A DNA stretch of 64,000 nt from Winogradskyella pacifica (GTDB taxonomy: Bacteria; Bacteroidota; Bacteroidia; Flavobacteriales; Flavobacteriaceae): assembly GCF_013403915.1 (NCBI RefSeq), contig NZ_JABFDI010000001.1:310001-374000 (forward strand), written 5' to 3'. The notes below the pieces were generated by a model. That model saw nothing but the letters and a program-made list of their open reading frames with translations, was not told where the DNA came from and made no database searches. The position numbers and the translations under genes were made by a program. This document shows, piece by piece, positions 16,829-25,168 of the stretch. Positions within the stretch are counted from its first letter, which is position 1; each line of letters opens with the position of its first letter.

Positions 16829-17635
16829 ATGGCAAGCTCTATTGACTCTTACTTAAGAGGTTTGTCTTACTCATTTTATTTAAAAAAAGACTCTGCAGAA
16901 ATTACAAGAATAAATGCATCGAAAAATAATCTTCTCGCCAACTTGGATAAAGAATTGGGAATTTTAATTAAACGAAGATTTGTATTCGGTTCTTACGATA
17001 GAGATACAATTCTTCCTAGGTCTATTGATAGCAAATCTGATATAGATATTATGGTAGTGTTTAATCATACTCAATACGAAAGAACACCAGAGACTTATCG
17101 TGGTTGGTTAAAAGATTTCGGAGACAAATATTATAAAGATAGATATGGCTCAGAAGTAGTTAGGTCTTTTCCAACTGTTACAATAAGACTTGGAAATATC
17201 CATTATGACCTTGTTCCTGCAAAAGAGGAAACTCAAATATGGAGTTCAACACTTTACATACCTGGAGATTATGGTTGGAAAATTACTGACCCAAGTGATG
17301 TGAAAACAAAATTAACAGAGGCAAACACAAAATATAATCAAGTAGTTCGTCCTATAGTTAGATTAATGAAAGCTTGGAATTGTAATAATGGGTATCCTTT
17401 CGATTCTTACAAATTAGAACTTTACATTACAGGACTTAATTACTTTAACGATAACGTTCAAAGCGGTTTTTTCTATGCAGTAGGTCAATTATCGACTGAA
17501 TGGAACGCCCCCCAAACTAAAAAGGATAAAGTAACTAGTTTAAAATACAATATTGGAAAGGTGAAAGAATGTTTAGATGAATATGAAACGGACGAAGCTA
17601 AAAGATGGCTTCATAGAGTTTTACCATATGGATAA
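16829..17635 (+). CDS. SMODS-type CD-NTase (CBASS nucleotidyltransferase, cassette 2)
   Basis: 268 aa. The nucleotidyltransferase signature is complete: G54-S55 in FVFGSYDRDT, D71 and D73 in DIDIMVVF and the third acidic residue D127 in YDLVPA. The second half is helical, as in the OAS/cGAS-like fold. It is on the short side for the family. CD-NTases make cyclic di- or trinucleotides when phage infection is sensed. With the SLATT gene this is a two-gene CBASS-like system without Cap2/Cap3 ubiquitin-like or HORMA genes, i.e. minimal (type I) in layout. Confidence 0.85.
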   Translation: MASSIDSYLRGLSYSFYLKKDSAEITRINASKNNLLANLDKELGILIKRRFVFGSYDRDTILPRSIDSKSDIDIMVVFNHTQYERTPETYRGWLKDFGDKYYKDRYGSEVVRSFPTVTIRLGNIHYDLVPAKEETQIWSSTLYIPGDYGWKITDPSDVKTKLTEANTKYNQVVRPIVRLMKAWNCNNGYPFDSYKLELYITGLNYFNDNVQSGFFYAVGQLSTEWNAPQTKKDKVTSLKYNIGKVKECLDEYETDEAKRWLHRVLPYG

Positions 17636-17645
17636 CAAAATAAAA

Positions 17646-17787
17646 AACGGCATACAATACCATATAAAAATAATTGCGGTTTAGTGCGTAATCAAAGGGC
17701 GTTGCGTGTTTGTAACGTATTATTCCTTCGGAAATTCCTCGCACACAAACCCGCAACTTTCTATACACAAAACCATTGGCATTAATT
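17646..17787 (+). repeat. attC-like element B (after cassette 2)
   Basis: AACGGCATACAAT (17646-17658) matches the reverse complement of cassette 2's 5' end (16281-16293) at 9 of 13 positions, and all four differences are transitions. The R'-like ATTGGCATTAATT (17775-17787) has A for the usual G. An inner hairpin GTTGCGTGTTTG / CACAAACCCGCAAC is shared with element H. Confidence 0.65.
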
Positions 17788-17823
17788 AAAGAAACCGATG
17801 AACACAATACAAAAAGTTTAGAA

Positions 17824-18528
17824 ATGAAAAGAATATTATGGATTTTGCCAATTCTGATTTTAATGAGTTGCAACGAAACGAAAAACGACAAAAAGACGGA
17901 ACCGGAATTAGAAACTTCAAAATTTGAATCAAAATATAAAACAGATTTTGACTCTACAAAAATTTCGACTTTTACAATTGAGGAATCTGAATTTTCAAGC
18001 GCGAAAGCAATGACTCAAAAATTATCTGATTACTCAAGACAAGAACTAAAAGATATTCCAAAGTTTATAAGATTAACTGTTTCAATTGTTGTTCCATTTG
18101 ACATTTCAAAAGAGAGCCTTGACAACACTTTAAAATCCATTGTTTATGAAAAAACTGAAGAAGATAAAGATATTGATGAAATCCTAATATTTGCTTATGA
18201 TGATAAAAACGATATTGGAACTGGTTATACTTATGGAAAATTACTTTGGTCGCCTAATGCAAAAACGGGAAACGTAACACCTGAAATCGCAAAAAATAAC
18301 ATACGAACGAATTACAAATTTGATATTATCATCAAAGATAAAGTTGGGAACATATCTAAATCTGATTTACCGACAAAAAGAGAATTAGAAATTTACAATG
18401 AAATAATGAGCGAAAAATATTGGGATATGCAAGATGAAGAATCTGACCCGATTATTATGAAAAAGTTTAATATTAGCAGAAAAGAGCTTAAAGATATTTG
18501 GCTCAAAGTTGCAGCTAATAAATTATAA
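17824..18528 (+). CDS. Hypothetical lipoprotein (cassette 3)
   Basis: 234 aa from the ATG at 17824. The upstream in-frame ATG at 17776 lies in the attC-like element and would spoil the signal, so I reject it. MKRILWILPILILMSC is a clear lipobox signal. The mature part is Lys/Glu-rich and not recognised, with charged helical stretches at the C-terminus (MSEKYWDMQDEESD). Probably periplasmic or outer-membrane attached. Confidence 0.75.
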   Translation: MKRILWILPILILMSCNETKNDKKTEPELETSKFESKYKTDFDSTKISTFTIEESEFSSAKAMTQKLSDYSRQELKDIPKFIRLTVSIVVPFDISKESLDNTLKSIVYEKTEEDKDIDEILIFAYDDKNDIGTGYTYGKLLWSPNAKTGNVTPEIAKNNIRTNYKFDIIIKDKVGNISKSDLPTKRELEIYNEIMSEKYWDMQDEESDPIIMKKFNISRKELKDIWLKVAANKL

Positions 18529-18529
18529 T

Positions 18530-18624
18530 AACTACTACAAACACCGTATATAATTTTTTGCTAGTTCTAGCCTAATTGCGAAAATCCTTGCATCAAATCA
18601 TATACAACAACGTTCAATTAAAAG
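18530..18624 (+). repeat. attC-like element C (after cassette 3)
   Basis: Left core AACTACTACAAAC (18530-18542) matches the reverse complement of cassette 3's 5' end at 8 of 13 positions. The inner arms are the best in the array: GTATATAATTT pairs with AAATCATATAC with a single A-C mismatch (10/11). R'-like GTTCAAT starts at 18612, after the spacer ACAAC. Confidence 0.7.
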
Positions 18625-18648
18625 CCAAATAATAAACAACTAAACACT

Positions 18649-20493
18649 ATGAAATTAGAGAAAATTTTAGATAAACTCGGTTCCATTGAAAAGAACTCAT
18701 TCATTAAGATAATCGATAATATCATATCTAAAAATCCAAAAAACTCAAAAGAAATCCAGAAAATTTTAAGTTCTTCAGATAAAGGATTAAAATCAGTTGA
18801 TAATCAAAATATATCTAGAATATTTGAACTAACCTCAGGAGAATTTCAAGAACACATTAAATGTGAATTTCAGGAAATAACGTCTCAATTAGATATTTTA
18901 ATTGATATCATAATTCGTGATGGAAACTGTATAATGAAACAAGATTGGTTTTCTCGATTGTACGAAAAAGAAATAAAACATCTGAATAGCAGAATTAAAA
19001 ATCTCACTACTGATTCTAGTAACGATAAGTCCGAATTAAGTGAGACTAAAAAAAGAGATTATAAAATTTATAAAGCTTGTTTACATACAGCCTATCATAA
19101 TGATATTGAAAACAATAGGGATTCAAGAATATCTTCTGACGAATTATCAATTATCCTAACACTTTCAAAACAATTAGGACTGTCCCAAGAAGAAATCAAG
19201 CTGATTAATTATTCTATTTTACCTGCCAAAACAATAGACATTCAAGAGGTCATAAAAGGACTAAAAAATATTGGGATCATTTTCTTTTCAAATAAAGAGA
19301 ATACAATCTATGTTGCTGACGAAATGGTCAGAATGTTACGTAGAGTAAGAGAGAAAGAAGTTGCAGAAAAATTCTACCGTAGAACTTTAAAGCTTTTAAG
19401 AGAGCCAATAATTAATCAAATTGCTAGAGAACATAATATAGATAGAAAATTATCCTATGCTCAAAAAATTGAAGAAATCATAAAAGAAGGCGTTTCATTT
19501 ACAAATTTGCTTTTAGAAGACATATACAAACCAGGAAGTACATTAACGGATAAGAAAAAAACCTTAAACGAGCTTTGTGAGAAAGGTTTAAATATTTCAA
19601 ATCTTAAAGGAAGTGTTTTAGAGGAAAAGATTAATAGCCTAATAGAGCATTTTGAAAATGTTGAACGCGATGAAAAAGTTGGAATATCTTTAGATGGTTT
19701 TGACAAATTATTAACTGAATTAAACCAATCACTTCCCAAATTAAATAAGCAAATAAAAGAGCAATTTGAGCTACAAGAAGAGTTCGTTTTAAAAGCAGAT
19801 TTTCTACTCGATTATAACATTAAACCCAGGGATATATTGGATTTAATTGTAAAAACAGATCTAACCATATTCATAAAAGACAATGGTATAAAGCAACGAG
19901 GCGATGATATTTTAAATATTCTTGAACATTATAAAGACGTTGAGAATTTATATTTAGAGAATTTTGAAAATGTTGCTTACAGAAATCTTAATCTATTAAA
20001 AGAAAACGGAATTACGGTAAAAGAAAGTGAACTAGGTTTAAAATTTGAAGAATTGACCAAAATTATTTTTGAAGGATTAGGTTTTAATGTTGATGACACA
20101 TTAAAAAATCAGCTGAATACCAAGAAAGATATGATAGATATTCTTTTAAACTTAAATAATAACGAAATTATTATCGTAGAATGCAAAACAAGTAAAGAAA
20201 GAGGGTATAACAAATTCAGTACAGTTTCAAGACAATTAAAATCGTATCAAAATGTAGCTCTTAAAAATGATTTACGTATTGTAAAAATATTACTTATTGC
20301 ACCAGAGTTTAGTGATGATTTTGTAACAGATTGCGAAATGGACACAGAAATGAATTTATCATTAATTACTGCGTCTACGCTATTGAATATTTTGGAAGCT
20401 TTCAAAACATCGAAATACACAGAATTTCCACACGTTTTATTCCGAGATATAATAATAAACGAGGAACGCATAATTAAAGCGTTAAGTAAGTAA
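18649..20493 (+). CDS. Unknown protein with C-terminal PD-(D/E)XK nuclease-like domain (cassette 4)
   Basis: 614 aa, soluble. The first 450 residues are helical and not recognised; residues about 150-250 (DELSIILTLSKQLGLSQEEI) look like a small helical regulatory domain. The C-terminus holds a restriction-endonuclease-like core: FEELTKIIFEGLGF (helix with E), D497 in MIDILL, and E511-C-K513 in IIIVECKTSKE, in the order expected for Mrr/type IV-like PD-(D/E)XK enzymes. It may be a single-protein DNA-targeting defence factor; that is inference from the domain and its company. Confidence 0.7.
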   Translation: MKLEKILDKLGSIEKNSFIKIIDNIISKNPKNSKEIQKILSSSDKGLKSVDNQNISRIFELTSGEFQEHIKCEFQEITSQLDILIDIIIRDGNCIMKQDWFSRLYEKEIKHLNSRIKNLTTDSSNDKSELSETKKRDYKIYKACLHTAYHNDIENNRDSRISSDELSIILTLSKQLGLSQEEIKLINYSILPAKTIDIQEVIKGLKNIGIIFFSNKENTIYVADEMVRMLRRVREKEVAEKFYRRTLKLLREPIINQIAREHNIDRKLSYAQKIEEIIKEGVSFTNLLLEDIYKPGSTLTDKKKTLNELCEKGLNISNLKGSVLEEKINSLIEHFENVERDEKVGISLDGFDKLLTELNQSLPKLNKQIKEQFELQEEFVLKADFLLDYNIKPRDILDLIVKTDLTIFIKDNGIKQRGDDILNILEHYKDVENLYLENFENVAYRNLNLLKENGITVKESELGLKFEELTKIIFEGLGFNVDDTLKNQLNTKKDMIDILLNLNNNEIIIVECKTSKERGYNKFSTVSRQLKSYQNVALKNDLRIVKILLIAPEFSDDFVTDCEMDTEMNLSLITASTLLNILEAFKTSKYTEFPHVLFRDIIINEERIIKALSK

Positions 20494-20505
20494 AAGGAAA
20501 AACCA

Positions 20506-20620
20506 GTGGCTAACACTGTATTTAATTCATTGCTAGTCCTAGCCTACTTGCAAAAAACCTAGCAAATTTTCTATTCAGTTTGTATTTGCTACAATAAACT
20601 ATATACACACTTTAAAACAC
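20506..20620 (+). repeat. attC-like element D (after cassette 4)
   Basis: The left half, GTGGCTAACACTGTATTTAA, is nearly the same as that of element I. The right end is worn, with no clear GTT. The left core does not match cassette 4's 5' end (3 of 13), so this boundary looks recombined or decayed. Confidence 0.55.
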
Positions 20621-20632
20621 AAATAAAAAAAT

Positions 20633-21820
20633 ATGAAAAAATTAATAAATTTATTACTTATTCTAGGAATCATGCTTTCTTGTTCTAACGATGATTCTAC
20701 TGAATCACAACAACAAAATGAATTTCCGACCAATATTACTATTACCCCTCATAATGCTGAAATCGGAGATATTTTGACAATCAATGGAAATGGATTCTTA
20801 ACAAATGAAAACTATACAATTAAATTTACTGAAAATTTAACGGCAACAATAATTGAAATTAACAGTAATTTTATAAAAGTTGAAATCCCCGAAAATACTA
20901 TTTCAGGTGATATATCTTTAACTTTTAATAATCAAACAGAAATTATCGGAAGTATTGAAATAATTAACAATACAATTATTAATGATTTATACATTTATCA
21001 CGATTCTGAAAACAAAATTGCCAAAATAAATATTGATGATGGTAATCTTTCATACATAGGTACTAATATAAATATACAAGGAGAAACTAGAGGAGCTGTT
21101 TATCATTCTAACAATAACGAATACATTGTCTTTGTAAATAGTAACTCTCCTAAAATAGTCCGAATCAATTTAGATAATGGAAATACAACCAATATAACTA
21201 TCCCCAACTCCTTTTTAACTAATGGAACTTCGTTTGATGACTTAATAATTGATGATAACGATAATTTATACATTTATCACTATTCTGAAAATAAAATTGC
21301 CAAAATAAATATTGATAATGGTAATCTTACATACATAGGCACTAATATAAATATACAAGGAGAAACTAGAGGAGCTGCTTATCATTCTACCAATAACGAA
21401 TACATTGTTTTTGTAAATAGTAACTCTCCTAAAATAGTTCGAATCAATTTAGATAATGGAAATACAACCAATATAACTATACCCAACTCTTTTTTAACTA
21501 ATGGAACCTCGTTTGATGACTTAATAATTGATGATAATGATAATTTATACATATATCACTATTCTGAAAATAAAATTGCCAAAATAGATATTGATAATGG
21601 TAATCTCACATACATAGGTACTAATATAAATTTACAAGGAGAAACTAGAGGCGCTGTCTATCATTCTAATAATAACGAATATATTGTCTTTGAAAATAGC
21701 AGCTCTCCTAAAATAATTCGAATCAATTTAGATAATGGAAATACAACCAATATAACTATACCCAACTCCTTTTTAATTAACGGAACTTCCTTTGATGATT
21801 TAATCATTAAAAACCAATAA
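20633..21820 (+). CDS. Lipoprotein with IPT/TIG domain and three near-identical 93-aa repeats (cassette 5)
   Basis: 395 aa. MKKLINLLLILGIMLSC is a lipobox signal. Residues about 30-115 form an IPT/TIG immunoglobulin-like domain (ITITPHNAEIGDILTINGNG). Three 93-residue repeats follow (each with LYIYHYSENKIAKI and PNSFLTNGTSFDDLII), starting at bases 20983, 21262 and 21541 with an exact 279-base period. The repeats resemble beta-propeller blades. High DNA identity points to recent tandem expansion. A surface-exposed binding role is likely; the ligand is unknown. Confidence 0.8.
   Translation: MKKLINLLLILGIMLSCSNDDSTESQQQNEFPTNITITPHNAEIGDILTINGNGFLTNENYTIKFTENLTATIIEINSNFIKVEIPENTISGDISLTFNNQTEIIGSIEIINNTIINDLYIYHDSENKIAKINIDDGNLSYIGTNINIQGETRGAVYHSNNNEYIVFVNSNSPKIVRINLDNGNTTNITIPNSFLTNGTSFDDLIIDDNDNLYIYHYSENKIAKINIDNGNLTYIGTNINIQGETRGAAYHSTNNEYIVFVNSNSPKIVRINLDNGNTTNITIPNSFLTNGTSFDDLIIDDNDNLYIYHYSENKIAKIDIDNGNLTYIGTNINLQGETRGAVYHSNNNEYIVFENSSSPKIIRINLDNGNTTNITIPNSFLINGTSFDDLIIKNQ
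20983..21819 (+). repeat. 279-base in-frame tandem repeat, 3 copies
   Basis: Copies begin at 20983, 21262 and 21541. They differ at only a small number of bases, many of them silent. The exact codon-multiple period keeps the frame, so copy number can change by recombination without breaking the gene. Confidence 0.93.
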
Positions 21821-21821
21821 A

Positions 21822-21954
21822 TACGTGTTACAATGTTGTATTTTATTTCGTTCTAGCCTACTTACAACACGAGCGTAGCGACCTGACATTAGCAAAACCC
21901 TAACAAATTTTCTATTCAGTTTGTATTTGCCAAATTAGTTGCTAGACTTAAAAC
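21822..21954 (+). repeat. attC-like element E (after cassette 5)
   Basis: The left core TACGTGTTAC is followed by a degenerate arm. The right end is of the second type: TTTGCCAAATTA then GTTGCTAGACTTAAAAC (21938-21954). That R'-like end pairs with GTTTTAAACTTAAAC after the next gene (22570-22584). Confidence 0.55.
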
Positions 21955-21995
21955 AAAATTATTACAATCCATTATTAGAACACTAAGAAACACAT

Positions 21996-22496
21996 ATGAT
22001 TACATTTTTAGAGTTAAAAAATAAAATTTTATCAGATAATGATAACCTCAAATATCTTGAAGATTTTATTTTGCCAACAACAGATATTGATATGCTTGTT
22101 TTATTAATAATTGTCAAAAAGGATGGATTAGATTTAAAACATGTAGATATCTCAAAATTCTTAGAGTCAAATTCAAGTGAATTAATGATAGAGCCGTTAG
22201 GTGAATTTGCTCCTTCTGGAAATCAATTTTTAAACATTTCTCTCGACCATATTCTCAAAGAAGGTTATAGTTATACATTTAAAGACGTTTTTGACGTCTT
22301 TGGACCGAATGCTTTAGTAAACGGTCAACTATTTATCATTGAGTTACAAATGGAATTTGAAAAATCCTTAAATGTATATATCGAATATGCAAGTGATGAT
22401 ATAAAAACACTTGGTCAATTTCTGGACCATTTAAACAATAATCAAGAAGAAATTAAAACAGTTAAAAAGCGCCCTTTTTGGAAATTTTGGGCATAA
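21996..22496 (+). CDS. Hypothetical protein (cassette 6)
   Basis: 166 aa, soluble, acidic, with no signal. Not recognised. It begins MITFLELKNKI and ends with a basic-aromatic tail KKRPFWKFWA. The tail could bind membrane or a partner, but nothing firm can be said. It sits alone between elements E and F. Confidence 0.65.
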   Translation: MITFLELKNKILSDNDNLKYLEDFILPTTDIDMLVLLIIVKKDGLDLKHVDISKFLESNSSELMIEPLGEFAPSGNQFLNISLDHILKEGYSYTFKDVFDVFGPNALVNGQLFIIELQMEFEKSLNVYIEYASDDIKTLGQFLDHLNNNQEEIKTVKKRPFWKFWA

Positions 22497-22569
22497 TTAG
22501 ACCTTTTATTCTTATAAACACTATAAAAATATATGAATTCTTATTATTTGATAGCATTAAATTTAATGA

Positions 22570-22674
22570 GTTTTAAACTTAAACGGTATATAATGCTTTG
22601 GTTGTTTAAGCCTACTTCCAAAAATCCACACAAATCCCCTATTCCATTTTTATTTACTAAATTAGTTCCTTAAT
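22570..22674 (+). repeat. attC-like element F (after cassette 6)
   Basis: Left core GTTTTAAACTTAAAC (22570-22584); arm GGTATATAATG; right end TTTACTAAATTA then GTTCCTTAAT (22665-22674). The right end is the exact reverse complement of ATTAAGGAAC at 24260-24269, after the lipoprotein gene. Confidence 0.65.
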
Positions 22675-22754
22675 CATCTAGGGACCAAAAGGCAAGACCT
22701 CTTGTCTTTGGATAAAGACATACGTAATCAATCTGAAAAACATAACATAAAAAT

Positions 22755-22934
22755 ATGACTTGGATCTTGATTACCCTGTTTATAATACTAGCCAGTTTTA
22801 TAATTATATATCTAAAATTAATAGACAACAAAAAATACCAAAAACCAACGTATCTCTCCAACTTACAAGAAATCACGTTGTTTTTTGATACTATAGAAGG
22901 GTTTGACGATTATGTGACCTGGGTACGCTTTTAA
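22755..22934 (+). CDS. Candidate 59-aa single-TM small protein (cassette 7)
   Basis: ATG at 22755 opens a 59-codon frame. Residues 3-24 form one strong membrane helix (ILITLFIILASFIIIYLKL), followed by a basic KKYQKP segment and an acidic tail. It is similar in placement to other cassette genes. Its last codons touch the inserted gene fragment at 22929, so its natural 3' end may have been changed. No ribosome-binding site is clear. Confidence 0.4.
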   Translation: MTWILITLFIILASFIIIYLKLIDNKKYQKPTYLSNLQEITLFFDTIEGFDDYVTWVRF

Positions 22935-23065
22935 ATTTTTAAAGGCGAGTTCTACATAGCGTTTAGGATTCATGATGTTAACTTCATCAAGCGATACAAT
23001 ATCTTCTTCTAATATTATTGTTTTTTCTTTAATGCTATAAATGCTTTCACGACTATTTTGGATTA
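22929..23065 (-). pseudogene. Fragment of the CarboxypepD-regulatory-like gene at 32212
   Basis: About 135 bases on the minus strand align at DNA and protein level with 33010-33150: IILEEDIVSLDEVNIMNPKR against IILKEDIVSLDEVNIMNPQQ, then YVELAFKNLK against YVKFAFKNLK. Both ends run into unrelated sequence. It is an internal piece without start or stop of its own, lying antisense in cassette 7. Confidence 0.85.
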
Positions 23066-23226
23066 ATGCAAACATTAATTACTAGAACAAAGCGACTTAT
23101 GTAAATCCAAGTAGAGTTTGCATCACCTGTTCGTTGTGTTCGTGTCTATTCGTTATATATTTACTAAATTCGGTGTATCGAACACCTATCATAGAAAAAG
23201 ATTCAATTAAGATAAAAACCAATGGC

Positions 23227-24252
23227 ATGAAAAAACTATTTAAAATAGCTTTATTAGCACTAGTAGTAAGCGTTGTTAGCTGCGTAACTAGTGAAGACGA
23301 AACTACAGACGTACAACAAACTATTTTTAAAGCAACCATAGATGGACAGGTATTCGATTATGGAAATACGTCAAATGAAATAACAGCTTTTGTTGAGGTG
23401 ACGTTATGGGATAATAAGCGATTAGTTATAAGTGGTACTGATTTTAATCTCAATACGTCATTAAAGTTAACTATTGGAGAAACCTTTCTCGAAGATCCAA
23501 TTGCGACAGGACTATATAAAATAGGAACGTTACAAGATCATTTAGAAACGAATCTCTATTATTTTAATTCTAATGATACCAACGAGAATACAACCGCTTC
23601 TTCAGAATATTACTCGGGCGTATATGGCTGTGATGTTTTAGCGAGCAACCAAGTTGGTGAAATTAATATTACAAATTTAGATACCCAAAATAAAACAGTC
23701 TCAGGAACGTTTAGTGGCACTTTATTTCGATGGATAGATGTTACGACTGGCGAATTAAAGAGTGTTGAATTAGAAAACGGAATGTTTAGCCTCCCCTATA
23801 TTGATAGAACTGAAGACGAGAATCCTGATATAAATATAATTTCAGCTAGAGTTGATGGTTTTCGTATGGTCACTGACGATCCAGGATCTCCTGATTCTCG
23901 CAGATCACAATCTTCAGGTATCGATAAAATTAGAATTCAGGGGTATGATGGCAACTTTGGAAGATTAACTATTTCAATCCCTTCAGATGTAAAAACTGGA
24001 ACTGATTATGTATATCAACCAGACGGCAGCTCTCAATCTGTGGGAATCAGTTTTGAGAATAGAATTAACATTCCTGAAAATTTATTGAGTAATAACCCGG
24101 ATCAATCTAATGATTCTTATATTTCTATTAGTAATCACAACGAAGACACAAACGTTATTGAAGGCACATTTTACATTGAAAATTCTGAAATTGAAGATAG
24201 AACTATTACTGATGGTTATTTTAAGGTCACTTATATTGATAATATAGATTAA
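23227..24252 (+). CDS. Hypothetical lipoprotein (cassette 7)
   Basis: 341 aa from the ATG at 23227; the frame is open to 23134, but only the later start gives a clean signal, MKKLFKIALLALVVSVVSC, with a lipobox. The mature part is beta-rich with repeated ATIDGQVF / GTFSGTLF / EGTFYIEN strand motifs. This resembles the DUF6252-like or calycin-like lipoproteins common in flavobacteria. That assignment is a guess. Probably on the cell surface or in the periplasm. Confidence 0.75.
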   Translation: MKKLFKIALLALVVSVVSCVTSEDETTDVQQTIFKATIDGQVFDYGNTSNEITAFVEVTLWDNKRLVISGTDFNLNTSLKLTIGETFLEDPIATGLYKIGTLQDHLETNLYYFNSNDTNENTTASSEYYSGVYGCDVLASNQVGEINITNLDTQNKTVSGTFSGTLFRWIDVTTGELKSVELENGMFSLPYIDRTEDENPDINIISARVDGFRMVTDDPGSPDSRRSQSSGIDKIRIQGYDGNFGRLTISIPSDVKTGTDYVYQPDGSSQSVGISFENRINIPENLLSNNPDQSNDSYISISNHNEDTNVIEGTFYIENSEIEDRTITDGYFKVTYIDNID

Positions 24253-24259
24253 GTTGTAA

Positions 24260-24309
24260 ATTAAGGAACTCTGAATTTTAAGACACCATTATTACCCAAA
24301 ACAAAAAAC
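24260..24309 (+). repeat. Short attC-like remnant after cassette 7
   Basis: ATTAAGGAAC (24260-24269) is the perfect reverse complement of cassette 7's 5' end at 22665-22674. The 40 bases that follow lack the usual GTATATAAT arm, so this site appears deleted and cassettes 7 and 8 may now be fused. Confidence 0.5.
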
Positions 24310-25092
24310 ATGCACAAAATATTACACATAGCGCTACTACTTATCTTAACCACCAGCATTGGCTTCGCGCAATCTGACAATATCAAAATAAAGTCCGAAC
24401 ACCTTAAAGAAGCCAACTACCTAAAAATGGATGACTTCTATCTCACCCATTATTTATATATCGATTTATTCTTGAGAGAGAATTTATGTCCAACGGCAAG
24501 CCCAGAAGAGGTCTCAACAATACTAAAAGCCATAAAAACATATGTTTCTGTAGAGACGCCTTTAGAAATTGAGATTAAAAAACCTGGCGACAGAAACTAT
24601 TTAATCAAAATGGCCATCTTAAAAAAAGAGGATGGTACCGAACTATTAATTGCCTTTACCAATTGGAATACAAAAGAGCGGAAATTTGAAAAGGAGATCA
24701 AAATGGAAAATGACTCCTACACCAGATGGTATTTTCTCAATGATAACAAAATGACCTATCGAAAAGATATGTCTGGGGAAAGTGATTATTCCGTTTTGAG
24801 CAAGTCCGATCTAGCAAATGCCTATCTCTTTGACGAACGCACCGAAAATGATACTAAAATTAAAAGCACAATTGACGAAGCGCTAAAAGAAACCGATCTC
24901 ATAGATAATATTACCTCCCAATTAATATTATTAAAATATCATATCTTTAAAAGAAATACCAAAAGTATTAAGAAGCAAGTAGACTATTTAGACACCTTAA
25001 TTGAAACCAATAAAGCAGATAGTAATCTCAAAGGCCTAGAAATGGCTTTTAGGGCTACTAAATTTCAAATAGAAGTAATGAACAGAAATTAG
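24310..25092 (+). CDS. Secreted hypothetical protein (cassette 8)
   Basis: 260 aa. The N-terminal signal MHKILHIALLLILTTSIGFA with a likely cleavage before QSDN places it in the periplasm or outside. The mature protein is charged and mixed alpha/beta and is not recognised (RWYFLNDNKMTYRKDMSG, then a helical C-terminus). There is no lipobox, unlike the neighbours. Confidence 0.72.
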   Translation: MHKILHIALLLILTTSIGFAQSDNIKIKSEHLKEANYLKMDDFYLTHYLYIDLFLRENLCPTASPEEVSTILKAIKTYVSVETPLEIEIKKPGDRNYLIKMAILKKEDGTELLIAFTNWNTKERKFEKEIKMENDSYTRWYFLNDNKMTYRKDMSGESDYSVLSKSDLANAYLFDERTENDTKIKSTIDEALKETDLIDNITSQLILLKYHIFKRNTKSIKKQVDYLDTLIETNKADSNLKGLEMAFRATKFQIEVMNRN

Positions 25093-25102
25093 GCATAGTT
25101 GA

Positions 25103-25166
25103 CTTATACCCTTTTTAATTTACGGGGTATGAGCTGTATAATACTTTGTGTAACACGTTACCACAC
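25103..25166 (+). repeat. attC-like element G (after cassette 8)
   Basis: A short element: ATACCC / GGGTAT hairpin, then CTGTATAATACTTTGTG and the R'-like end GTTACCACAC (25157-25166). That end is the perfect reverse complement of GTGTGGTAAC at 26382, after the aspartyl protease gene. The hairpin could also serve as a terminator. Confidence 0.6.
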
Positions 25167-25168
25167 AT

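Noticed and set aside
17776..17823. Upstream ATG for the cassette 3 lipoprotein
   Set aside because: It lies in the attC-like element and would put 16 polar residues before a perfect lipoprotein signal.
23134..23226. Upstream start for the cassette 7 lipoprotein
   Set aside because: The extra 31 residues would bury the lipobox signal that starts at 23227.
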